Part shown: in pieces, positions 35,544 to 43,857 of the stretch | Numbering within the stretch: position 1 is the stretch's first letter | How the letters are laid out: each line of letters starts with the position of its first letter | DNA from: JAKZVK01 sp965261065 | Lineage (GTDB): Bacteria; Acidobacteriota; Terriglobia; Bryobacterales; UBA6623 | NCBI GenBank assembly: GCA_965261065.1 | Contig: OZ253444.1 | Coordinates: 3,472,001-3,536,000, forward strand | Direction: 5' to 3' | Length of the DNA stretch: 64,000 nucleotides | Notes under the pieces: generated by a model | Seen by the model: only the letters and a program-made list of their open reading frames with translations | Told to the model about the DNA's origin: nothing | The model's database searches: none | Translations under genes and position numbers: made by a program

Positions 35544-38174
35544 ATGGCGAAACGAACCAGGAAGCCCAAACAAGTTGAGTCGCTGCGGCACAAGGACAAG
35601 CGCGCCAACATTCCCACCGAAGAGCTGCGCGGGTTTGTCGAGGCGGACGAGGAAGCGCCCCCGAAGATGCTCTACCCGCGCGACCCCTCGCTCGACCCGC
35701 AGCTCGTTTGGAAGGGCAAGGACGAGCAGGATCGCGAGCCGTTGGAGGTCCCCGTCGTTCCCGTCTACATCCAGGAGAAGATTCAACCCCAAGCCATCGT
35801 CGAAGATATCAGCCGGCTGGGCGCCCAGCAGGCCCCGCCCACCGAGCAACCCGACCTCTTCGCCGACTTCAACGGCCTCGAGGAGGACTTCGAGAAGAAG
35901 GTCGATTTCTACAGCCAGAAGGACGACCGCCAGAAGCACTGGGCGAACCGCATGATCCTCGGGGACTCGCTGCTCGTGATGACCTCGCTCGCCGAAAAAG
36001 AGGAACTCAAGGGCAAGGTGCAGATGATCTATTTCGACCCGCCCTACGGCATCAAGTTCGGTTCGAACTGGCAGGTGAGCACGCGCAAGCGCGATGTGAA
36101 AGACGGCAAGGTCGAAGACGCCACCCGCCAACCCGAACAGGTCAAGGCGTTCCGTGACACGTGGGAGCTGGGCATCCACTCCTACCTCGCTTATCTACGC
36201 GACCGGCTAGTAGTGGCCCGAGACCTCCTGACCGAAACGGGCAGTGTCTTTGTGCAGATTGGGGATGAGAATGTGCATCTGGTGCGCAGCTTACTCGACG
36301 AGATATTCGGGGCAGAAAAATTTTACGCACAGATCAACTACCGCAGCATGACTGCACTTGGCCAAGACGGAATGGCGAGCGTCTACGACTACATTCTCTG
36401 GTACAGCAAGAAGCGCGAGCAAGCAAAGTTCCGGTCGCTTTTCGCGGCACGTCCGCTTACCGACGAGCCCGAGTTCTGCTTCGTCGCGGACGAAAAAGGA
36501 GCTTACCGGAAGTTAACGCCCGATGAGATCGCCGCTCTGCCGACCAGTGAGCATTTCCGTGTATTCAAGCGGTCTGAGCTTCGTTCATCTGGCTTCACAC
36601 CATCGTGCACGTACGGCTTCAAGCTGCAGGGCAAGGAATATGTTCCTAGCGCAGGCAAAAGCTGGCGGACGCACGCGGACGGGATGGCGAAGTTGATCGC
36701 GGCGCACAGACTTATAGTGCTCGGCGCTAATCCATATTTTCGTCAGTATTACAACGACTTTTCAGCCATGCAGATCGAAAACAGTTGGCACGATACGGCC
36801 GCGGGCTACAGCAACACGAAGGTTTATGTCGTTCAGACCGCAGATAGGATCATCCAACGCTGTCTTCTAATGACGACCGATCCAGGCGACCTGGTCCTCG
36901 ACCCCACGTGTGGTTCAGGCACAACCGCTTACGTCGCCGAACAGTGGAGGCGGCGCTGGATCACTACCGACACGTCACGAGTAGCGCTGACACTGGCTCG
37001 CACACGCCTGATGTCCGCGCGCTATCCGTATCATCTGCTGGCCGACTCAGAAGAGGGCAAAAAGAAGGAGGCGGAGATCACAGGCCGCATCCCGCCGCCG
37101 CACAAGACCGAGAACGACATCCGGTGGGGCTTCGTCTACAAACGCGTCCCGCACATCACTCTCAAGTCGATCGCCAACAACCCCGACATCAAAGAGGGCA
37201 TGACGCGCGAGGCAACCGACGCCGCCATCGCCCGCCACGCCGACACCGAAACTCTCTACGACCGACCCTATCCTGACAACAGCCGCGTCCGCGTCAGCGG
37301 CCCCTTCACCGTCGAGAGCCTCTTCCCCCACCGCACTCTACCGTCCGATGAACCTGACCAAAATCTGCGTGAATCTGCGAAATCTGCGGATGACTTCTTC
37401 CAAACCATCCTCGACAACCTGCGCAGCGCCGGCGTCCAGAACACTTTCAAGAACGAGCGTCTCAAGTTTGACCGGCTCGACCCCCTGGCCGGCGCCTGGC
37501 TGCAAGCCGAGGGCTCATACACTGACGCCGACGGCAAGTCCAGGCGGGTCGCCGTCTCCATCGGCCCCGAGCACGGCACGGTCGGCCCCAACCAGATCAA
37601 AGAAGCCGCGAAAGAAGCCGTCCAGGGCATCCCCTACGACGTGCTGATCATCGCCGGCTTCGCCTTCGACTCGCACGTCTCCGAAGAAACCAAGCGCTAT
37701 GGCAAGCTGACCGTGCTGCCCACGCGCATCAACAATGACCTGATGATGGGCCCCGATCTGCTCAAGAAGACCGGCAGCGGCAACCTCTTCATGGTGTTCG
37801 GAGAGCCCGACGTCGACGTCCGCAAGCATGACGACGGCAAGATCGTCGTCGAGATACACGGGCTGGATGTCTACGATCCCACGACGGGCGAGGTCCGCAG
37901 CAACTCCACCGACGACATTGCCTGCTGGTTCATCGACACCGACTACGACCAGGAAAGCTTCTTCGTCCGGCACGCCTACTTCACCGGCGCCGATGAGCCC
38001 TACGACAAACTGAAGCGCGCCCTCCGCGCCGAAATCGACGAGGCCGCCTGGTCGGAGCTATACAGCACCACGAGCCAACCCTTCGACCCGCCGGAGAAGG
38101 GCAAAATCGCCGTCAAGGTCATCAACCACTACGGCGATGAGGTGTTGAAAGTGTACACGATCGCTAACACGTAG
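35544..38174 (+). CDS. Type III-like site-specific DNA methyltransferase (Mod), beta-class N6-adenine/N4-cytosine
   Basis: An 876-residue protein. The N-terminal 130 residues are charged and unclassified. MILGDSLLVM…VQMIYFDPPYGIKFGSNW holds the catalytic DPPY. DLVLDPTCGSGTTAYVAEQWRRRWITTD is the AdoMet FxGxG-like motif, placed after DPPY as in beta-class (type III Mod) enzymes. A target-recognition region lies between them, with base composition less GC-rich (36200-36900), as often seen for exchanged recognition domains. Residues ~600-620 contain NLRESAKSAD, the translation of an AATCTGYG repeat. The C-terminus (EVLKVYTIA) is typical of this large Mod subgroup. It pairs with Res at 30867. Confidence 0.88.
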   Translation: MAKRTRKPKQVESLRHKDKRANIPTEELRGFVEADEEAPPKMLYPRDPSLDPQLVWKGKDEQDREPLEVPVVPVYIQEKIQPQAIVEDISRLGAQQAPPTEQPDLFADFNGLEEDFEKKVDFYSQKDDRQKHWANRMILGDSLLVMTSLAEKEELKGKVQMIYFDPPYGIKFGSNWQVSTRKRDVKDGKVEDATRQPEQVKAFRDTWELGIHSYLAYLRDRLVVARDLLTETGSVFVQIGDENVHLVRSLLDEIFGAEKFYAQINYRSMTALGQDGMASVYDYILWYSKKREQAKFRSLFAARPLTDEPEFCFVADEKGAYRKLTPDEIAALPTSEHFRVFKRSELRSSGFTPSCTYGFKLQGKEYVPSAGKSWRTHADGMAKLIAAHRLIVLGANPYFRQYYNDFSAMQIENSWHDTAAGYSNTKVYVVQTADRIIQRCLLMTTDPGDLVLDPTCGSGTTAYVAEQWRRRWITTDTSRVALTLARTRLMSARYPYHLLADSEEGKKKEAEITGRIPPPHKTENDIRWGFVYKRVPHITLKSIANNPDIKEGMTREATDAAIARHADTETLYDRPYPDNSRVRVSGPFTVESLFPHRTLPSDEPDQNLRESAKSADDFFQTILDNLRSAGVQNTFKNERLKFDRLDPLAGAWLQAEGSYTDADGKSRRVAVSIGPEHGTVGPNQIKEAAKEAVQGIPYDVLIIAGFAFDSHVSEETKRYGKLTVLPTRINNDLMMGPDLLKKTGSGNLFMVFGEPDVDVRKHDDGKIVVEIHGLDVYDPTTGEVRSNSTDDIACWFIDTDYDQESFFVRHAYFTGADEPYDKLKRALRAEIDEAAWSELYSTTSQPFDPPEKGKIAVKVINHYGDEVLKVYTIANT
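37362..37391. repeat. AATCTGYG repeat inside the methyltransferase gene
   Basis: Three AATCTGCG units ending in GGAT, identical to right half 1, read in frame without disrupting the gene. It sits between SLFPHRTLPSDEPD and DFFQTILDNLRSAG, i.e. in a probable inter-domain linker. Confidence 0.88.
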
Positions 38175-38201
38175 GTTCCCATCCTGGAGAACCCCCTTAA
38201 G

Positions 38202-38231
38202 AATCTGCGTGAATCTGTGTAATCTGCGGAT
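38202..38231. repeat. AATCTGYG repeat downstream of the methyltransferase
   Basis: AATCTGCGTGAATCTGTGT then AATCTGCGGAT, same orientation as the right halves; no left half was found nearby. It marks the right edge of the repeat-bracketed region. Confidence 0.85.
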
Positions 38232-38489
38232 CATCAGCGCGTGGCACACCCCCTGGCACCCGATGACGCGCCATGAGGCCCATGACGGCCAGTCACAGAT
38301 TTCCAAAATCCTTTTCCTCCATGTTTTCAGACACTTACCTCTCCGGGCACCCCGGCGGTGGCACCCGCGGCACCTATACTAAGGGTGAGCTAACCTTGAC
38401 CGCGATCGCACCAGCACCAGCCACGGCGCCCCGCCATTGGACGGCCTCCGCGCGTGCCCGGCGCACCGATCCGCCACACCCCGCCGGCC

Positions 38490-38735
38490 CCGCGAGGCCA
38501 CCCCGCGGGCGTTCTTCAGACCACAGCCCCGATGGCAGCGCCGCGCGCGAGCCCAGCGACATCGGCCCACACAATAGCGAATCGACCGCCGCGTGGCGCC
38601 ATGACCAACCCCGCGGGGGTGATCCAACCAACAGCCCTGGGCGTGAGCCCAGGGACATCGACCCACACGAGAATCCGTCGAGCGCTGTAAGCGCGGCTCC
38701 ATCAGCGCCCCGGCCCCGAGGGCAACAACCCGGCG
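38490..38735. repeat. REP-like hairpin tract, two degenerate tandem units
   Basis: Unit 2 contains ACCCCGCGGGGGT (38608-38620), CCCTGGGCGTGAGCCCAGGG (38635-38654) and GCGCTGTAAGCGC (38682-38694), each self-complementary, joined by ACATCGACCCACAC. Unit 1 (about 38496-38600) repeats the order with decay: CACAGCCCC, GAGCCCAGCGACATCGGCCCACAC. Such arrays are usually moved by REP-associated (RAYT, Y1) transposases, none of which is in the window. Confidence 0.6.
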
Positions 38736-38833
38736 GGCGCCCATACACCAGGACCCCAATGGCCCCTATAGAGAGCGGATAAAAGCGGGCCAAAGGCGGC
38801 CAAAAGAGGCCACGATCGATAGGGAAGTCGGGG

Positions 38834-40359
38834 ACATCCATGATAGGTATCTGTCAAGGATGGACGCAGTCATCCGAATCCTCCCGTCAGCGGGGGCGTT
38901 GTCTTCAGCAGTGACGCTTCGCAGCCCGAGCGTTTTTGCGAATCAAGTCGCAAGGTCAACGAGTCACGTGACCAGACATCCATGTGCGCGCATCGGGTCG
39001 CCCCACCGTACCGGCCGGGGGACCGTCGCGGAAGATTCAGTTTGGGTTTTCAGGCCCGCCGGCCTCGAAACAGAGATACGGACGCATCAGAAATTTCACA
39101 GGAAACTCCCAGCAAACTCCTTCGCGTAGTCCCCAACAGGCGAGGACCGGCGGGCCGCTCGTGACACCGCACAGCGCCGATGAAACTCTTCGTTTCTCCT
39201 TTTAACAGAAAAAAAAGCAAATTCTCCTCGTTACGCCTCGGCCGCAACCCGCGGCACGAACGCGCGGCCACTGGTGTCCACGGCCCGCAGATACGCCACC
39301 AACTTGCGCGCCACGGCCAACGTCGCGCGATTGCGAGACCCGCGCGTCAACTCCCGCTCATGGACGTCGTGCAGTTGCGGGTTCCAGCGCGGCGCGAGTT
39401 TCGCCGCCTCGATCAGCACCCGCTGCAAATGCTTGTTGCGCTGCTTCGACAGCGGTCCCCGCTGCGTCTTGCCGGCCGACTCGCGCTGTGCCGAACACAA
39501 CCCACAGTAACTCACCGCTTGGCCCAGCGAACCGAAGCGCTCGGGCTCGACGGTCTCCAGCGCCCAGGTCAACGCCGTCACCTCCCCCACGCCGCGAATC
39601 GACTGCAGCAACTCGACGCGTTCCCGCAACAGCGGATGGCGCCGCAATCCGCGCAGTAACTCCTGCTGCAAACGATCGAACATTTCCAGGCTGCCGCGGG
39701 TGATGGCGAGCAGCTCGATCACCGACTCGGGCGTGTCGCGCAGGCTGTCGAGATAGGAGTAGAAATAGTTGCGCCCGTGCAACCGCCGGGCATCGTAGGG
39801 TTCGCCCACTTCCATCAGTAGCCCGCTGATTTTGTTCTTCATGCGGACGGCTTCGCCCAGCAGCAGATTGCGATAGCGCAGCACGCGTCGCAACTCGCGC
39901 AGGGCAGGCGGCGCCACGTAGCAGCGCGGCAGCAGGTTGCAGCGCAGCAGGTCACTGATCTTGGTGGCGTCGAGACGGTCGTTCTTCTTCTTGGCGCAGG
40001 CGATGGCCTTGAGCATGGCCGGGTGTGCGACTTGCAGTTCCTGGGCGAAGGGCTGGAGGTGATCGTAAATCCAGCCGGTAAACAGGGTGGCTTCGAGCGC
40101 GCCCACCCAAGGGCGCTCGAGGGCTGACGCCCAAGCGGTCAGGGCGGCGCGAGTGGCCGCGACCTGACCGCGCTGGACGATCGTTCCGTCCCCGGTTTTG
40201 ATGCAGAAGCTGATGCTTTTCTTATGGACATCGAGTCCGATGTAGTAGAGTTCTGGCATGGAATCCTCCTGGGATTGGCTCTGAGCCGACCGCGTGGCCG
40301 CTCTCAGTATTTTGCCCCCGGGAGGATTCCTCTTTGCCACTACCTATGCATTGAAACAG
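38834..40359 (-). mobile_element. IS110/IS1111-group element (copy 3), full length
   Basis: 1526 bp. Subterminal inverted repeats GAATCCTCCCG are at 38876-38886 and, reversed, at 40319-40329, matching the IS1111 group. The 397-bp non-coding stretch between the transposase stop and the right end (38834-39230) is where the group's guide RNA is expected. Flanking bases show no obvious duplication, as is normal for these elements. Confidence 0.9.
39231..40259 (-). CDS. IS110-family transposase (copy 3)
   Basis: 342 residues from ATG 40259, preceded by AGGAGG. Essentially the same protein as copy 2: DEDD domain (YIGLDVHKK…, NDRLDATK) and transposase_20 domain (SIRGVGEVTALTWAL, AVSYCGLCSAQRESAGKTQRG). 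It differs from copy 2 at MPELYY for MPEPYY and SLRDTP for SLSDTP. Apparently functional. Confidence 0.93.
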   Translation of the reverse strand: MPELYYIGLDVHKKSISFCIKTGDGTIVQRGQVAATRAALTAWASALERPWVGALEATLFTGWIYDHLQPFAQELQVAHPAMLKAIACAKKKNDRLDATKISDLLRCNLLPRCYVAPPALRELRRVLRYRNLLLGEAVRMKNKISGLLMEVGEPYDARRLHGRNYFYSYLDSLRDTPESVIELLAITRGSLEMFDRLQQELLRGLRRHPLLRERVELLQSIRGVGEVTALTWALETVEPERFGSLGQAVSYCGLCSAQRESAGKTQRGPLSKQRNKHLQRVLIEAAKLAPRWNPQLHDVHERELTRGSRNRATLAVARKLVAYLRAVDTSGRAFVPRVAAEA

Positions 40360-40469
40360 AAAAGCCCGGCGTCCCAGAGTGCCACATCGTTCAACCAACA
40401 CCATCTCTTGCTCGGGCCGTATTCCCACCACTAGAACGGGCCGCGAGACTGCTAACCTGACTATTGAGA

Positions 40470-40760
40470 ATGACCGCCCGACAGATACTCGAAGCAAAGC
40501 GGGAGCAGCTCCTTGATGCCGCCCGGCGCAACGGCGCGGTGAACGTGCGTGTGTTCGGCTCTGCCGTACGCGGAACGGACACATCCGAAAGCGACTTCGA
40601 TTTTATCGTTGACTGCGGGCCCGAGAGACCGCCGTTCTTCCCGGGCGGCCTACAGGCCGAGTACGAGGAGATCCTTCAGAGGAAAGTCGATATTGTCACC
40701 GAGCCGGCCCTGCACCCGAAGATCCGCGAGAAAGTGTTGCAAGAGGCCCGTCCGTTGTGA
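40470..40760 (+). CDS. mntA: MntA-like nucleotidyltransferase antitoxin
   Basis: 96 residues from ATG 40470. RVFGSAVRGTDTSESDFDFIVD is the minimal nucleotidyltransferase motif GSxxRG…SDxDxxV, with both catalytic Asp residues. EILQRKVDIVTEPAL supplies the third Asp. In MntA-HepT systems this enzyme AMPylates the HEPN toxin and blocks it. The gene overlaps the HepT start by four bases (GTGA at 40757-40760), the usual coupling of this pair. Confidence 0.88.
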   Translation: MTARQILEAKREQLLDAARRNGAVNVRVFGSAVRGTDTSESDFDFIVDCGPERPPFFPGGLQAEYEEILQRKVDIVTEPALHPKIREKVLQEARPL

Positions 40761-41107
40761 CGGAGAAAGATCGCCTCTACCTAGAGCACATCCTCGACTG
40801 CATTCGCCGAATCGATGACTACACCCGGCCTGGCCGAGAAGCCTTCTTCGCCGAAACGCTCATTCAAGACGCAGTCGTTCGGAACCTCCAGCTTGTCGGC
40901 GAGTCGGTGAAGCGAGTGAGCCCAACCCTCAAAGCGGCGGCGACGGGAGTTCCTTGGAAGTCGATCGCGGGGTTGAGGAACGTTCTCGTCCACGATTATC
41001 TCGGCGTTGACTTAGAACGCGTTTGGAGTGTTGTCGAATCGGATCTGGGCGACCTGCGCGAGTCCCTCGAAGCGGCCTTAGCTTCGCCGCCTGGCGGTTC
41101 GGGCTAG
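40757..41107 (+). CDS. hepT: HepT-like HEPN ribonuclease toxin (DUF86)
   Basis: 116 residues. DRLYLEHILDCIRRIDDYT, FFAETLIQDAVVRNLQLVGESVKRVSP and WKSIAGLRNVLVHDYLGVDLERVW are DUF86 signatures; RNVLVHDY is the Rx4-6H HEPN RNase motif, with the trailing Tyr that MntA modifies. It is translated from GTG 40757. The pair directly follows IS110 copy 3 and extends the defence-type cluster of the type III restriction genes. Confidence 0.9.
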   Translation: MTEKDRLYLEHILDCIRRIDDYTRPGREAFFAETLIQDAVVRNLQLVGESVKRVSPTLKAAATGVPWKSIAGLRNVLVHDYLGVDLERVWSVVESDLGDLRESLEAALASPPGGSG

Positions 41108-41160
41108 CCAGTTGCAGGACAGTCCATCGCCTGGTCCGGCCGGGGCGGTATGATTGGGGC

Positions 41161-41355
41161 ATGATCGGCCGCGCGGTTCGGCACGTCTATTTCGTCGAGG
41201 CGGTGCTGCTCGCCTTGCTGTGCCTGGCGGTGATCGCAGGTTCGTTGATGGGTTTCGTCCCCGGCTCACTGGACCGCCTGTCGACGCCGGTGACGATCGC
41301 TGCGTATGTCGTGTTGTTCCTGCTGATCTACCGTCTTCGCTACAAGCGGCTGTAG
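41161..41355 (+). CDS. Small membrane protein, two predicted helices
   Basis: 64 residues from ATG 41161. VEAVLLALLCLAVIAGSLMGFV and PVTIAAYVVLFLLIYRLRY are two hydrophobic segments separated by a short polar loop; the tail is positively charged. No family recognised. It sits 53 bp upstream of the Gfo/Idh/MocA gene on the same strand. Confidence 0.55.
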   Translation: MIGRAVRHVYFVEAVLLALLCLAVIAGSLMGFVPGSLDRLSTPVTIAAYVVLFLLIYRLRYKRL

Positions 41356-41408
41356 CAGCATTGCAGCCTCCCGATCCATCCAGACACCGGCCAAGCACCA
41401 GAGATCCC

Positions 41409-42614
41409 ATGAACACACGGCGAGATTTTCTCGGTGCCTCGGCTTTGGGAGTAGCTGCGTTACAGGCCGCCGCAGGAATGAGCCCAGGAGCCGCGGCCCC
41501 CGCGGGCTCCTCAAGGAAGATTCGCCTCGGTGTCGTCGGAGGTGGGTTCGGCACGAGCTTCTTCTGGCACAAGCACCCCAACTGCGAGATCGCGGCCGTC
41601 ACCGACCTCCGCGCCGACCGCCGCAAGCGCCTCCGCGACACCTACCACTGCGACAACTTCTACGACTCGCTTGACGAGATGCTAGCGCGCGCGACCAACC
41701 TCGACGCCGTGGCCGTCTTCAGCGGCGCGACCGATCACTACCGCCACGTCGAGCAGTGCATGAACCGCAGCCTGCACGTCATGTCGGCCGTGCCGGCTTG
41801 CTTCACTCTGGAGGAAGCCGAAAAACTCAAAGCCCTTAAGGAGAAGACCGGCCTGCGCTACATGATGGCCGAGACCAGCTACTACCGCCAGGCATGCATC
41901 TACGCGCGCAACGTATTCAAGAGCGGCGGCCTCGGCGAGCTCTTCTATAGCGAGGTTGAGTACTACCACGACCGCGGCGATCTCGATAAGCTGGTGGCCG
42001 ACGAGACGTCGCGCTTCTACCATCCCGACGGCTCCCGCACCTGGCGTTGGGGCTTGCCGCCGATGCACTACCCGACGCATTCGCTGGGGTTCGTGACCGG
42101 TGTGACGCGCGAGCGCATCAAGTCGGTCTCGGCGTTGGGGTGGGGCAGCTCGCACCCATGGGTTGACGACAACGCTTACAACAACCCTCACTGGAACGAG
42201 GCCGCGCTGATGCAGACCAGCCAGGGACACATGGTGCGCTGCAACGTCTTCTGGCTGATTGGCGACCATGGCGAGCGCGCGCAGTGGTTCGGCGACAAGG
42301 GCTCGCTCTACATGGCTAAGCGCGAACTCCACCCCGATACGTGGCGCGAGCGCACCAAAGAAGCACAGCGGGTCGAAGTCCCCGAGTACTGGAAGAGCGA
42401 CATGCTGCCCGAGCCCATGCGCCTACCCAGCGGCCACGGCGGCAGCCACACCTTCCTGAGCGCTGAATTCATCAACGCCCTCGTCGAAGACCGCGAGCCG
42501 GTGATCGACGTCTACGAATCGCTTGCGATGACCGTCCCCGGCATCGTTGCCCACCAATCAGCCTTGCGCAGCGGTGAGCAGATGCAGGTGCCGCAGTTCG
42601 ACAAGCCGGTTTGA
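41409..42614 (+). CDS. Exported Gfo/Idh/MocA-family oxidoreductase
   Basis: 401 residues with a Tat leader (NTRRDFLGASALGVAALQAAAG). The NAD(P)-binding Rossmann segment is KIRLGVVGGGFGTSFFWHKHPNCEIAAVTDLRADRR. The following residues include DAVAVFSGATDHYRHVEQCMNRSLHVMSAVPA, where many members have the catalytic EKP; here it reads SAVPA, so the usual Lys is absent. The C-terminal domain shows YHPDGSRTWRWGLPPMHYPTHSLGFV. Probably a periplasmic sugar- or inositol-type dehydrogenase relative whose activity is uncertain because of the EKP loss. Confidence 0.85.
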   Translation: MNTRRDFLGASALGVAALQAAAGMSPGAAAPAGSSRKIRLGVVGGGFGTSFFWHKHPNCEIAAVTDLRADRRKRLRDTYHCDNFYDSLDEMLARATNLDAVAVFSGATDHYRHVEQCMNRSLHVMSAVPACFTLEEAEKLKALKEKTGLRYMMAETSYYRQACIYARNVFKSGGLGELFYSEVEYYHDRGDLDKLVADETSRFYHPDGSRTWRWGLPPMHYPTHSLGFVTGVTRERIKSVSALGWGSSHPWVDDNAYNNPHWNEAALMQTSQGHMVRCNVFWLIGDHGERAQWFGDKGSLYMAKRELHPDTWRERTKEAQRVEVPEYWKSDMLPEPMRLPSGHGGSHTFLSAEFINALVEDREPVIDVYESLAMTVPGIVAHQSALRSGEQMQVPQFDKPV

Positions 42615-42663
42615 CACCCGCTTCCACGAGATGCCCGCTACAGGCAGGAGTACACTGTGGGGC

Positions 42664-43830
42664 ATGCCGCACAAACTGACTCGCCGTGAACTCGGACTCG
42701 CCGGCCTGAGCGCCGCCGCCCTCTCCTCCGCAGCCGCCGCCGGGGCGGACGCAGGAGCCTCCACCTACACGGGGCCGCTCGATGGGTTCGAGGCCATCGT
42801 TAACGCCCATAGATTCGATCCCGTCGTATGGGCGCGCGCGCGCCACGACAACGCCCCGCTGCGGATGACCTTCCGCGCGTCAAGCGCCGGGGCGGCCGAA
42901 CGTTGGCAGAAGGAGCTGCGATCCAAGGTCACCGAGTTGATCGGCGGCTTCCCCGCAAAGAAGACGCCGCTGAAGTCACAGACCCTCGAGGTGCGAGACT
43001 TCCCGCTCTACCGCCGCGAGAAGTTCGTCTTCGAGAGCAAGCCCGGCCTTCTCGTGCTGGGGTATCTCTTCACGCCCAAGTCATCCCAAGCGCCACATCG
43101 TACGATGGTCTGCCTGCCGGGCCATGGACGCGGCGTCGATGACATCGTTGGCATCGACGACCAGGGCCGCGACCGCTCCGACAAGGACGGCTACCAGCAC
43201 GACTTCGCCATCCAGTGCGTCGAGCACGGCTTGGCGGCGGTCGCGATCGAGCAGGTCGGCTTCGGCTGCCGGCGCGATCCAAGAGCCAAGGCCAAAGAGC
43301 TCGGTACGTCGTCTTGCCGGCCCGCCGCCGGGTCCGCCTTGCTGCTGGGCGAAACCATGGTGGCGTGGCGCGTCTACGACGTAATGCGCGCGATCGACTG
43401 GATCGAGACGCGCGATGAGCTGGACGCGAACCGCGTCGGCTGCATGGGCATTTCCGGCGGTGGCACGATTACCACCTTCGCCTCCGCTCTTGAGCCGCGC
43501 ATCCGGGCCGCCCTGATCAGCGGCTATCTCAACACCTTCCGCGAGAGCATCCTGAGCATCTCGCATTGCATCGACAACTAAGTGCCCGGCATTCTGCAGT
43601 GGTGCGAGATGTACGATGTCGCGGCGTTGATCGCGCCACGGCCGCTGTTTGTCGAGTCGGGCGACGAAGACAGGATCTTCCCGGTCGAAGCGAGCCGCGA
43701 GAGCTTCGAGCGCGTCAAGAAGGTTTACGCCGTGTTCGGTAAAGGCGCTCTCGCCGAGCAGGAGGTCTTCGCCGGCAAGCACAGCTTCCACGGGAAACGT
43801 GGACTGCCCTTTCTCGCGAAGCACTTGTAG
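42664..43830 (+). pseudogene. Exported alpha/beta hydrolase (acetyl xylan esterase / DLH-like) with in-frame TAA
   Basis: ATG 42664 opens a Tat-like leader (TRRELGLAGLSAAALSSAAAAG) and a ~290-residue hydrolase part with GCMGISGGGTITTF, the GxSxG nucleophile. TAA at 43579-43581 interrupts …SHCIDN(stop)VPGILQWCEMYDVAALIAPRPLFVESGDEDRIFP…GKHSFHGKRG, which supplies the Asp and His. Related proteins read NYVPGIL here as I remember them, so a Tyr codon (TAC/TAT) has probably become TAA. The triad is thus severed. Whole length would be 388 residues. Confidence 0.75.
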
Positions 43831-43857
43831 AAGTCAGCCGACCGCACGAATCGTGAC

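Larger units (their letters stand above)
38175..38833. other. Non-coding region rich in hairpin repeats
   Basis: About 660 bp between the methyltransferase and IS110 copy 3. It opens with an AATCTGYG repeat (38202-38231) and ends in a tract of short GC-rich palindromes. The long ORFs across it are proline/arginine/serine-rich in both strands and look like chance open frames. Confidence 0.55.

Noticed and set aside
38273..38841. Open frames of 155-169 codons on both strands
   Set aside because: Composition is Pro/Arg/Ser-rich in both directions, no domain is seen, and the tract is made of palindromic repeats.
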